Positions 48,301-61,230 of a stretch of 64,000 nt of DNA are shown here, piece by piece. The notes under the pieces are model-generated. The model did not search any database. It saw nothing but the letters and a program-made list of their open reading frames with translations, and was not told the DNA's origin. Made by a program: the position numbers and the translations under genes. Position 1 is the stretch's first letter. Each line of letters begins with the position of its first letter. The DNA is from Caprimulgus europaeus (lineage: Eukaryota; Chordata; Aves; Caprimulgiformes; Caprimulgidae): positions 11,225,501 to 11,289,500 of the forward strand of contig OU015543.1 in assembly GCA_907165065.1 (NCBI GenBank). Reading direction: 5' to 3'.

Positions 48301-51300
48301 TCCTTGGCTGAATTGTAAATTGTTCTAAAGTACAACAACAACAAAAAAATAAAAAAGAAAATAAAAAAAGAAAAAAAATCAGGACATAAATGAGTTTTGG
48401 AGCTGTCTAGTCTGGGGTTCTGTAAGGTAATTAAATCAAGGAGACGTTCTGATCTATAGAAGGGTCAATGTAACAGGGCAGTGCTTTGAACCATGGTCTC
48501 ATTAAAACACAATTGCCTTCTTCCCAGATTGTTTATAACAGAGGGCTTATTCCTAAGCAGTCAATAACTGGAGAACATAAATCACAGCACAGAAAGAGTT
48601 ATTCCTGGTTTATGGGCCAGATCCTCAGCTGGTATAAATCACTGTTGCCCCAGTGATGTCACCTGAGCCATGCTTTATTTATACAATCCAAAGATCTGTC
48701 TCATACTGTTCTCATTTTATTGGCTTTTATTGACTCATTCTGGAGGCACAGATTTTCATATGTAAAATGAAGGTGGAGATAATTGAGGTTATGTGAAAAG
48801 TAATTTTGTAGAATTTTCAAGGGAAAATCTGAATTGTTAGCTTCCTTCCCCCTTCATTTTATTAAAAAATAGTTACCATGTGACTTTTTGTCAGCTCATG
48901 ACCATTCCCCTAAACACCACCATGGCCACTTTGCACACACTCTTTTGCAAAATGCTCCAGTCATCTTTGTATGATTGAATGGTGCTGCTTCTAGATTTTA
49001 ATTAAGTTCAGAAAGGACGTCCCCAGGCTCAGCAGTGACAGAGGCAACGATGGCAGCAGACCCCAAGTCCATTATTCTGCAGGTGGATGTCCCCAGCACC
49101 TTGGGTATGTCCAAGTCTGACTTCCACACTGGTTTGGAACCATTCTATTAACTGGTGCCTGGTGTTGGGTTATAAAAGATCACACAAAGATGTCTCTCCA
49201 AGCATCTCCTCCAAAGCTGAAGCTCTTTGGTCCATCAGCTGAGCTGTAGGGCTGTACAGGGCATTCCCAGTAAACCTCCCTCTGCAGTCAGAGAGGGAAA
49301 GTGAGCCCAATATCTGCTTTAAACACCAAGTTCAGCTATCCCTCAACCACTGAGGTGGTTTGCTCCTCTCAATCTCACCTCAGCATCATGCCTGAACACC
49401 CTTGCGTAGCTGGATGGCCAGTGAGCGATACTCCTCCATCCTACAGAGCCCCTCTACCAAAACATTATCACTAATAACTAATTAAACTTGCAAAAAATCC
49501 TTTTGTTTTTTATTCCAGTGGTTGTTGTGAGCAAATCTAGAAGCACGAAGTCATTTTTATATGTCCTGGTTGTATTTCATCATGCTGATGTCAGGACTGA
49601 TGTCACTAGTGTCAATAAGGTATTTATTAAGCTAGAGATCAATATTAAATACTGGATTTAGGATCCAGTGACAGAGTTGGAGCTCTGACACCATTTGACC
49701 TTTTTTGGTTGACAGGGAGCCAGAGGGGTTTTTCCATGTCATTCAGTTAAAGGAGTTTCCAGTGCTTGGTTTTCTCCTCTCACTACACCATACCACAATG
49801 ACATCATTCATTTGGGAAAGAAAAAAAGAAAATCTCTCCGAGGATATAGTAAAAATTTATGAAAGAAGTCTCCAGAGAACAAAACATCAAACCAGCAGTG
49901 AGACAGAACGTGAGAAAACAGCCGAGGAATAGTGTAAAAAATTGATGAGCAGAGCTGCAGATACTTGAAAACAATAAACAGGCAGAATCTACTTCATTAA
50001 GGATGATTGTAACGTTACTTCTCTGGGTTAAAAATGTTAACTTTGATATTCATCCAGGATTTTGGCACTCAGATGATGGCATGTCCAGGCATTTCAGTTC
50101 TCTGCTGTTCTCTCTGTGACACACAAAAATTATGTCCACTATTTTTTTTTTTTCCCTGAAAAATTATCAGCATTTTATTCCAAGCTGTTTCACAAATCAA
50201 AGCTGTCACTACAGCCAGGGTGAAATATTCATCGAATATCCACACTGTCCTCCTCCTCCTGCTCTCAGGGGAGGATGAACATGTTTTTAAGAACAAACAA
50301 TAATATATTTTATTTATGTTGTATTTAAATACCCTCATCTGTCAGAATAGGCATGTACCTATGAAGAAAACCCCAGAGGAGATAAAATCTGCGTGAACAT
50401 GGTGCTAGATAACAAGGCAAACATTTGCATCCCAGCTTTACTGGGCAGCATCACTTCCTTTTCCTCTGCCCTGCTTCTCCTCCCCTCTGTCCATCTTCCT
50501 TACTCAGCTCTTGAACTGGGCAAGACAGATTTTATCCCCTTCTGTGTTTAAGATGACACCTATAACTTCATCTCATGTGATGCTGCTGGTTGCTGCCATA
50601 TAATGAAATCTCCAGAAACAAAACCACTGATATGTTTATTTAAGTAGACTAGAGCCTATAAATTTTCCTGCTGACAATTTATGTATATATATAAATATAT
50701 ATATAGATATAGATATATAGATGTATATATAATACATGGATATAGGCTGTCTTCATGCTCACCATCTGCAAGTTCCTCATCTTCACTAATCCATCCTTTT
50801 CCCATCAACTTTCTCCAACTCTCCCAAGTGATTTTGAAGACTCCAACCCTCACAGGTGGCAGCATGAACTAGTGATGGCACTTTCCTTTAACTTCCTCTG
50901 AGCCTGGAGATCTTTCTTACTCTCCTAATCTTCCTGAAACCATCATTTCTTATCCAAAGCTGCTTAAGCCATTGGAGAGTAACGTTCATTTCCAGGCAAT
51001 ACGTGCACAAACTTGGATGAGGGTTGGTTTGCAAACGGAGCTGCCTATAATCCGGAATAAAATTAAACCTTAATCACTACCTTCCGAAGGGAAGATTTGT
51101 CACTGCCCAGCAAACATGTCTCTTTATTTAAAGACATCCATTCTTGCACAGCACAAATCCATTTGTATCCACTGGTTTAAAAGGATGTGCATCAGGAATT
51201 TTGGATTTTCCCCATCTGAAGTGGTATGTTGCTCTTAAGAGAGGCTTATACGTCAGCACCGGGGACTGTTAAAGAAGGACACGTCATTGTCACTGCCTGA

Positions 51301-54300
51301 ATTACATCAGCATCAGGAGGCCACGAAAGGTTGGCTGTGAAAACCACCTTAGTGTAAGGAGTTGCTGCCTGTGCCTCTGGCAGTTCCAGCACAGGGCAGG
51401 CAAAGGGCAGCTTCATCCCTGCTGTAGGAAAGGATCTGAGCTGCAGATAAATTCAAGGCTCTTTTTCTTGTGTGACACTGGACCATGACAGACGTTAGAA
51501 ATCAACGTAGGTCTCCTGAGCCACCACCCTCTGCACTAACCACAAGATTTTCTTCATCCTCTCCATTTCTCAACTGCTAGTAATTACACTTAGAAATGCT
51601 CTGGAAGCCAAAACAAACAAGTGAGATATTTCCAGTGAGAATTCAGTTTGTTATTAATCCTTCAAAGCCAGTTTTGTCCACAAGGCAATGCAGAGAGCGA
51701 TCCTATCGCTCACAGCCCGCTTCTCCGCTTCGCGTGTTTGCGGCATCATTTCTCTCTGGTGAGCGAATTTGCATCCCAGCTGACATCTCCCTTTTTTGGA
51801 CTGGAGGTTTGCTCTCTCACATGATGGGAAAAACAAATTCCACGCTGAATCAGAACACAGCCTGTACGACTAATATCATCTGGATGTGTTTCAAAGGACA
51901 GGGATTTTGGGTTATTCAGGACTTACCTCAGAACTAACTGGAAGTAATTTTGTGCATGGGGTTTTTTTTTTCCCACCATACTACAAAGTATTACCTCATG
52001 AGCAGAGTATCCTGAGATGAGAGTAAATATCCACAGATACCAGGTATTTGTTTTCTGCCTCAGTTTCCTAGTGCTTGTCTCCAATTTTAAACAGAATCTG
52101 TAGAAATAAATAGGTCTTTACTGGATTTTTCTAGACTACATTATATTTACATGGATGTGAACATTCCAGCACCTACTCATCCTGCACTGACTCACTGGAA
52201 TGTGCTTATCACAGGTGAATCTACTGGAGAAAATCATCCTTATTGACACTTTGCCTTTTTCCTTGGAGCTTATTCATGCATGACCTCATGGAGCTTCACA
52301 GGAGTTGGCTGAAGGCTGGGTGCAGTGTCCCTCTAATTAGCAATATTATCTCAGCTGGCATCACATTTTACAACCAGCAGACATTATCTGGGAGATCTAA
52401 TTCAAGAGGAACCGATGGGAATAATTCAATTCTGTTATTGACTTTTCTTCTCAAGCTTTGTAATTAATTCCCACCGCCTCAGGCAAGCTGTAGTAGCGGT
52501 GACAGATAATCTGGGCTCCACCACAAACACAAGCTAAAGCCCAAGCTGCCGTGTTCAACTGGGTGTCCTATCCTACCATGGTTGGTCACTTCTGCTGTTT
52601 CTGATACAACCATGGCAATGTAAAGGCAACACGTGGGGCTGTGTTTCTCCATGAGAATTAATGACTAAGGAAATCCCAGTCCATCGTAACGTGGCACGTC
52701 AGGAAACATCCATTCATTCACCTTTTCTTGCCCTGTCTTCAAGCCTCACAGATTTCTAGGAATAAAGCATCTCATGTCATTCTCCAAAGCTGAACGCTTC
52801 ACTGTAGCATGAAAGACTATTTCCAGACTTTCAGAGCAATCAAAGAATTCATTTACTTAAACTTCAACTTCTAAGGAAGTTTTTGTTTACAAGAATTTGG
52901 GCCAACAGCACAGGTAAAACTAGAGGAATTTCTACTTGGCTTTGAAGCTAGTGAATTCATCCAAACTACTGGAATTCAGACCTGAAAGTCCTTTAGAAAA
53001 GGACTAGTGGCATTGTTAGTGTCTATAACCAAAACTCTGGGTCACAGGGTTTGATGTTGCTCTGTTTGATGGGTGTCAGGGTATTCCCTTAACTCAACCA
53101 AGTACTATAAATACAGATCCCGTTATGTGGCAGAAAATCCATGTAGAACTGGATTAGAGCCAAATAAACCTTCCAAGACAAAAATCTAAAGACAGGCTGA
53201 TGCCCAGATATCTGTGCAGCCATTGAAACCCAACCTACTCTACATGTTTTACACTGGAAATTACAACCTAGTGAAGCGTGGAGGTAGCTCAGATGCCACT
53301 GTGTGTAAACAGTGCTGGTCTACCACATGGGTACACAGCTAACAGAGCACATACTGTCCGACCAAGCCTTCTTGGGTAGTAGTAGAGCTGGACTTCAGCC
53401 AAAGCTTGAAGTCACATAGACCAAGACCTCAGACTCCCTCTATAAAAGTTCAAGTAAGTTGGTAAATGGTGTTTTAGTGCTGGCTGATTCCTAGTTTTAA
53501 CTACTTCTTGGTGTAAATTGAGTATAGTTGCTATGAAGTGAAGACTGACTGGTTCAAATGTATTTTTAAAAACTAAACTAACCAGAATATTTTTTTTATC
53601 TGACTATAGGCCAGTCCAACCCACATGAAGAAAAGGCTAGAGCACAGATCAAACGTTTCTTGGCCAACATGGCACTGCTATTAGGGGAGATTTCCAGCAA
53701 CCTCTGTCACAAGTTGCAAGATATTTATCAGAAACAAATGGAGTTTGAAATTTCATGACATTTAATTTTTTAAGACAGTAATTGCCTATTTCCTTACCAA
53801 AATTAGAAACAGAAAATGTTTTCAAAAGACCTCTCTCCAGCAACCTCTATTGTGATTCTGTTCCTTTTCTTTGCAGCTAAGGCACTGATCGCCTTTATAG
53901 CAGAAGCCCAGTATGGTCTCCTACCCCATGAGCTCAGTTCAAGTGCAAGCTCAAGCAGAGCCAAGAGGAGAGTGCCAGGTCTCTTCTGCTGCTGGAGGAG
54001 TAAGGTGATCGTGCTTTCAGGAGAATGACTAAGGCAGCTGCAAGATATAAGTTTCACTTTATCAATCTCGTAAGGAGAAAACAACTTTGTTTGCCATTAA
54101 TGTCCTTCTGGAAGCTACAATACTTGTCCTTAAAAATTAAAGAAAGGAAATTGCTTTTCTGTAAAATTTGTTCCAGTTCACCACTCAGAAGCTGAAAAGC
54201 AGGAGGTGAAGAAGAGCTGTTTGAAATATATGTGTGTATATATATATAAAAAAATAGATGTATACTCATAATTTGGACACCTCCTTCCACAGTGACATGC

Positions 54301-57300
54301 AAGACTGTGTAGATCACTTGCAGATTTGGGTTGTCTCTCAGTCCATCACATTAAGAGAAAATGAGAGCATGAGAACATGGACAGTTTGCAGGATGTGATC
54401 ATAAGGTGGAACAACTATATTATGCAATTTAATTATCTTGCTGGTGTTGCTTTTCCATCTTCTTACCTTGTCTTGGTGGTACACCCTACAAAGCTGTCAT
54501 CCACTGTAAATAGATGTGCAGGAGATCGCCACACGGTGATATCCAGATGCATGTGACTCCATCTGCCTGCTTGAGGTTTCTTCAAAAGATCTTAACTGTG
54601 GTTGCCAATTTTTTTAACAGCTCTCAGGTCACCAGTCACTGCTCACTGTCTCCATTTGTGGTACGGGCATGTCTTATGGGTAAAGTTTTAACTAGCTCAA
54701 TTATTTGATGAATTAGTGGTATTAAACAAACTTCCTTTCAATTATATCTACCTTCCACCCTTCTTTGCCACATGCCCCAACTGTAAACATTTGTAAAATG
54801 CCTCAGTAACTCTTAGAAATTACTGTACCACAGTCACAAGAAATTTCAGAGTCCCATATAAAATCGTGCTTGGAATGCAAAGACTACTGTGCACAGCAGA
54901 TGAATTATCATTATTCTCACAAGTACTTCACACAGCTCTCTGTGCTCCAGGGATCTTGCTGTACCTTCCAAGGCTTCAGAAGGATATGAAGTTATATTGC
55001 ATTGTATAACCTTCCAGTCCCTGCAGCATAAACGTGGGTAAACACTGGAAGACATAATTAATTGGCATAACGGCAGGACCTGCAGATCTGACTGATAGGA
55101 CTGGATAACGAATACATCATGTGTCTTCCTCTGAATGTGATCTGACTTGCTCTCCAAAACAGTTCTTGGAGGACTTAATTTCAGAGGAAATTTCAGAGCT
55201 GTTTTGAGCACAGAACAAGGAAAAAGCTGAGCAGAGACCCCACTGTGGATTGCCTTTGCCAGGAACTGGGCTGCTAATTCTCCCCACACCCCTCTCCCTC
55301 TCATGAAGCCTCATGCTGGACACAGATGGTTTCCAGGTCCCTAATCCATGGACCAGCCCGTGTCTCATGGACAGGGTCACATAGCAGGAGGAAGAGTCTC
55401 AGGTCATGGAGCACAGCATCTCCCATTACATGACCCAGACACAGGCACGCAGACACTGATTGACCCCACGTGCTCTGGGGACAGCTCCTAAACATCTCAA
55501 CAAAGGTACCGAGGTCTCATGTGGTGGTAAAGTTGTATATTGAAAGATCTGCTATCAATAATCTACCCTAAAATCTGAATCTAGGTTTACAACAGCTGAA
55601 TTACATTCAACCCCTAAAATCCTTGCAAAGGTTTTGAGATGTAGGAAAACATCCAGTGGCGGCAAGGGTTACGTTACACCTTGTGACTGGGAAAACGTCC
55701 GGCAGCAGTCTGTTAGTCATGCAGGCTATAGTCTAATTACAGCTCCACAGATCCCTGGTATGTTTTGGATTTGCTCCACAGACACTGGGTAATTACTACC
55801 CTATAGATCCAAGGCTTTTCAAGGATTTATAGGGCTGGTATGTGGTACAGCCCGTGGAAAAACAGCAGAGCGGGCATGATATAACAGGTATGGTACTGTA
55901 TATTAATTCCCATGGAAACCCTTGTGGGTAAACTGATGCAAGAGCAACCTGAGCATCAACTAGCAATTGTGCTGTGATAAGTGAGCACTTGCTGATCAGC
56001 GTTCATGCTTGGGCTAAAGGTTTCTTTGTAGGGTCAGCTAGGATGAGATCATTAGTGCTCTTTGGAGAACACCTCGTCATACCCACAGGAGTTCTGTAGG
56101 AAGGAAAAAAAAATGATCTCTCCTTAAGTAAAAGTGCTAAAAGATTTTTATCAATTGCCTGCTGACAAATCAGTGGAACATCTGAGTATTCACCTCTTGG
56201 TGCAACTCTATCAAACCCAGAAAAACCACAGTGGAGTTGGACTTAATTTGCCCTGTTGCCTTTTGAGCAATTCAGTGTGTTTTTTAAAAAAAATTCTTCC
56301 TTCTCTCATTTTTCATTTTTACTGTGACTTTCCAGCAGGCAGCAGAGACAAGGTACATGCTGAGTGATCATCCTGTTCGCTTTTCCACATCTGACACACA
56401 AAAATAAAAAGCCCAACCCATGGGGAGAGGAAAGAACGGGTTGTGGTGAGCGATAACGGCTCTGCCTGTTGCTACCACGGGACATCGCTGACGTGAGGAT
56501 GTTGGTGTCAACGCACGTGGGCTGTGGAATGGCACGCTTGGAAAGAAGACAAGTTTGGTGGCAATGGACCATTGAGGGCAAAAGGGATGGGAGATGCAGC
56601 AAGTCAGTGGCAGAGCAAGAACTGAGCATAGATGAGGTCTAAGCAAGCTTCTCTGCAGCTGTTTGGAACGGTCCCAGGGTTGCTGGGGTGTCATGGCATA
56701 CCTGGGCTCAGTTTCAAGTCGACCTCAACTGATTTATGGGCTGGATGGAGACCTATAAAACCTGCGGCAGTTCTGCATGGGGGTTCTCTGTGAAACTCAG
56801 CAAAACTGGGAAACTCCAGCTGAGCTTTGTCCTGATTTTTCTGAAACTCGGATAAATGTAAACCAAAAGCCTCAACCCAAATACTGCCAAATTATGGGGA
56901 ATGTGCCAAAATGGAGAGTATTTTTAAATATCTTCCCTTGTTTTGTGGCTTATGGGATGGGCATAGGGATACTAAGCAATAAACAAAGGAATACAGAGAC
57001 AGTGTTTTGTGAACTCTGTACATGACCTTTTCCACGAGGTGAAGTTATTGTATAAGACTTTCCTGTCTGAATGGGAAGGGAATGAGCAGGACAACACAAT
57101 AAACGATCTCTGAGAAAATGCTGACGACTCAGTTACAAGAGTATGGCCTAATTTCAAGGTCTCAGCCAAACTGAAACAGCTGCTGAGCCACAGCTGGGTG
57201 TAGGGCATCACAGGACTGGTCCCCCTTGGATCAGAAGGGCCATCAGCAGTCCAGGGCTGTCCAGAAAAAGACAGTCTCTAGAAAAGTCTAAAAAACCTCA

Positions 57301-60300
57301 GATGCCTCTATCTAACATCAGGAGATAAGTTAGCTCTAGGTAGAGAGATACAGAGTGATTTAATGCCCTTAAAATCTGTTTTCTCTTAGAAATCTTTTTT
57401 CTAAACAAAAATATTTCTTCTACATAAATAGCACTTGGCTGGGATAAGGCCCTTTCTTTACTGTAGACCAGTGTCATTGCTCCCAGAAAGCAGAGAACCA
57501 CAGACAGTGAAAATAGGTCAGGCCTGCTGAGGTAACGGGGATAATTACCCTCACTCTGAGCCAGCAAGTGGGAAAACAGTGTGATTTCTCCCCAAAATTC
57601 AGGATGAGAAGCTGGAATGATATGTGCTCGAGCAGCACTGGGGCAGGTGCCTACATTGGCTTCTGGAATGCATCAGCAGCTGGACCTGGACTGCCTGCAC
57701 CTCCAGCGCTTGGGTGGAGAGGAAGGGAAGGAGGGATGGCAATTAACTCTTCCCCATGAGAGGAAGAGCAAGAAAAGCAATGTTTGTCAATAGGAAACAT
57801 AAAAAAAAAACCCAAAACCCAACCCTCAAACCCAACCATCCTAATGCCACCCATCAGATAAGCTAATGGAGAATTACCACTTCTCCATTTCACCCTTCCT
57901 GCCCTGCCCTGCACTTTGCAAATGGAACAGACGCCTCTGCATCCCTCTGCTCTTGTTAAGCTGCCCATCCTATTGCACATTTATCTGCTGGAATCACAGC
58001 ACACCTATCAGTTCCTGTTATTAAATCAACAAAAATGGTGACGTTGACAAATGACAGCAGCTTTCTCCATCCTGGACTGCTGATGGTGTGATGGTCACCC
58101 ATCCTCCCTGGGGAGCAGGGACTGTGTCCAGAGCTCTGGAAGTTTTAAAGGGTATGGTGATGGGGCAAAGGGGATGCTTGCTGGGGCTTCCCTCACCTGC
58201 CCAGCTGGGTTTATAGCCCACATCCTTTCTCATTTCATTGCACGTGGACAGGGAAGAAGGCATGACTTTTGAAGAGCTGCTGAATAAAACATAAAGCAGC
58301 ACCTTCTCCTTTGCAGGGCTATTAACAGAGCTGTTTCCCTGAGTGCACACATTGCTCCATGAGTCCTCACATCCTTTCACTGGTAGCAAATATTGCGATC
58401 ACGTTATGTCTACCCTGCAGTCTTCACAACTCTGTTCTAGCTTGAAGCTTGTACATTCAAAAGGAGTTTATTTTTCACTGATTCATGAAAGTTCAAGGTG
58501 AGATGTGAAGTGACGCTTAACCTCTGTCTAACCTCCTTCCCACAGTTCACAGCCCACTGAAGTCCAAGCTCTTACCCTGCTATCTCTTCTAGAAAGCCAT
58601 CCAGCCTTGCTGTCAAGTGATAAAAAGCTCCACTGACTCCTGCAGTAATTTCTTTCCAAGGATTATGTCACTCTGCTGTTAAACGTGTTCATCTAATTTC
58701 TTGTTATAATTTTATAATCCTCTAGCTCCCTTCCTTTATAACCCAGTAGCTTCCAGCTACTGACTCTTACTGCAGCCATCAAAATGGAGCAGAGTATTCC
58801 AGGATCAGCTCTGTCCCTGGATACTCTGAGATGTGGGCATTACTCTACACTTTACTTGTTTTATGATGATTTTTTTTAATGCAGAATGCATTGGACAAAC
58901 ATTATAAATTGGAACAAAATGATTGTGCAGTAGTGCCCCTAGATTATGAATTCCCTTTCATTTCAAAGAATATAAAATTGGGAGGGGGACAAGTCCAGTA
59001 AATAGTCCTGATGGATACTGCACAAGGCACCAACACTGGGCACAAAGTTCCTTTATTGTAGAACACTCCATCTTCCCCTTCAGAAATACAATGGATGTAA
59101 AGAAAAGGACCCCACTGTGGTTGAAAGAAAAGTGTTTTAAAGACAGAGAGCTTTGTTCTTATCCTTACTACTCCAGACATACACCAGAGTGAAAAAAAAA
59201 AAAGTAGGGTATGGGGCCAAAATTAATATTATTTTTGGAAAAAGATTGATCCTGGAAAGTAAGTACATGAAAGAGGAAGAGAAACAAGGGATTGTTAGTT
59301 AAGGTCACTTTGAGGTCTGGCACACATGACCTGAAAAGCCCAAAAGCTTTGGCTTCAATCACCCCAAACAATGAAGGAATTGACTGTGATTACAGAGTTA
59401 CAAGAGTGCGCGGGGTAATTTAACAGTCGGAAATTGAGTTTTAAAAGGCTTGGATATCCACAAACAAGATGTACTCTGCCATGTTATGAAGGGTTTGACA
59501 GCAGCCATAATCACTTGTAGGTGAGCCTGCCACTAACATCAGCCTGCCAAGAATATGACTGTCCTTGGGAGCATGGGAATATCATAAACTGCTGGGACTC
59601 TGTGGCTGGGCATGTAACTCGACTTTCTCACCACTTCCTTCCTTCACAGTAAATGGAACAGTTAAAAAAAAAAAAAAAAGAAAAAAGTGGGTATCTGAGT
59701 AGGCCAAATCCACATCCAGTTTCCCAAAGCCCTTTATTAGAAAGTGCTTGAGGGTTTGAGCACGTAGAGCTGAGGCTATCAGGGAATCGAGGACACTTCC
59801 CATTCCTCCACCCATTAGGACGTTGGGAATTTAATGGAGGGTGGGACATTAGGACCTGTAGCTTGATTCAGCTCTGCGCTCTTTCACCTGAGATTAGGTT
59901 ATTTGCTCTGATTCATTGTTGTTTTCTAGTGATATCATAAACCAGTAATCAGAAAGACCCCTGGTCCAGGATGGAAACTTTCCTTAGTTGAACTGAAGTA
60001 ACAAAAACTTGGGAAGTATAAATCTTACTTTGTCTTCCCCTCTGCTTTGGAGATGTTATAGAAAACCCTGGCTATAGAGTGAGGAAAATCAGTTTGCTAA
60101 AATATCTACTGAAGCAACAATATACACTCGTGTTAATAACTGCAGAGTCCCTCCCTGGAACAATCACAACACAGGAATAAATGTCACAGCAGCCTCTAAT
60201 GACAGACTCCTTCAGGGCTTATTTCTAAAGAGTGGGCAAGTAAACAATCTCCATAGAAATCCTTTTTTTGCACTTTCTCCCCTTTTTATAAGGCCTGGAG

Positions 60301-60745
60301 GCTAATTAGCACCTAGCAACGCCTTGAGAGAGATGAAACTTCATTTCAGGCTCATTGCTTTGACACACAGTTAAAGGATCAGGGAAAGAGGGGTCTTTTT
60401 TGGTATCTTATATCCCACAGACATGGAGTACCTGTAAGATGAGAAGAATATGCTCAGCTTTAATTAACTTTCTAGAACTTGCAGACACATTTAGCAAGCA
60501 TAAACCCTGCCTATCTGGGCTCTGATGTCAGACCACGCTAGCCAGGAGCTCTCACTTGTTTCTCTCTGTTTTGCTTTGCTGAAACCTACTTGGATTTGGA
60601 GGGATGTGGGAAAGAAACCACTTTGCTATGTATAAAGTAGGTAGAAATTAAACTTTAGGAAAAGAAGTGAAGAAGGGAGAAGAGAAGTAAATAGTAATAA
60701 AGGTAAATTTCATTTAAATAAAAATATTTAAAATATAATATTGTT
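45390..60745. other. Gene desert downstream of KCNJ2
   Basis: About 15 kb with no recognisable gene, RNA gene or transposon. ORFs reach 152 codons (54846-55304 on -) without known motifs. It includes an AT-rich dinucleotide-like stretch at about 50682-50732, a shorter one at 54232-54250, poly(T)/poly(A) runs, and candidate non-coding elements near 51690-51800 and 60290-60420. Confidence 0.5.
50682..50732. repeat. AT/GATA-type simple sequence
   Basis: An imperfect run of TA dinucleotides mixed with TAGATA units. The ORFs overlapping it on both strands are low complexity. Confidence 0.85.
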
Positions 60746-61230
60746 ATCACAGAATTGTAGAATGTAGTGATTGAAAAGACCTTTAAGATCACCGATTCTA
60801 ACCATAAACCCAACACTACCAACTCCACCTCTAAACCATGTCCTTCAACACCTTGTCTACCCATCTTTTAAATACCACCAGGGAAAGTGACTCCACCACC
60901 CCCCTGGGCAGCCTGTTCCAATGCTTGACCACCCTTTCGATGTAGAAGTTTTTCCTCATATCCAATCTAAACCTCCCTGGTGCAATTTGAGGCCATTTCA
61001 TCTCAATCTATTGTTTGTTATCTGGGAGAGGAGACCCACCCCCACCTCTCTCCACCCTCCTTTCAGGTAGTTGTAGAGAGAAGGTCTCCCCTCAGCCTCC
61101 TTTTCTCCAGGCTCAACACCCCCAGTTCCCTCAGCCAGGAACTCAGCACACTTGTGCTCCAGACCCTTCCCCAGCTCTGTTGCCCTTCTCTGGACACGCT
61201 CCAGCTCCTCAGCATTTTTCCTGTAGTGAG
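60746..61230 (-). mobile_element. CR1 LINE fragment, - orientation
   Basis: About 485 bp of inverted CR1 3' region: it begins ATCACAGAATTGTAGAATG, continues through GACCTTTAAGATCACCGATT and CCTGGGCAGCCTGTTCCAAT, and reaches the RT-proximal TTCTCCAGGCTCAACACCCC and CTTCTCTGGACACGCTCCAG segments. It is truncated at 5' and not coding. Confidence 0.94.

Noticed and set aside
50423-51781. ATTTGCATCCCAGCT occurs at both 50423 and 51767
   Set aside because: One or two shared 15-mers are expected by chance in 64 kb, and the flanks do not match.
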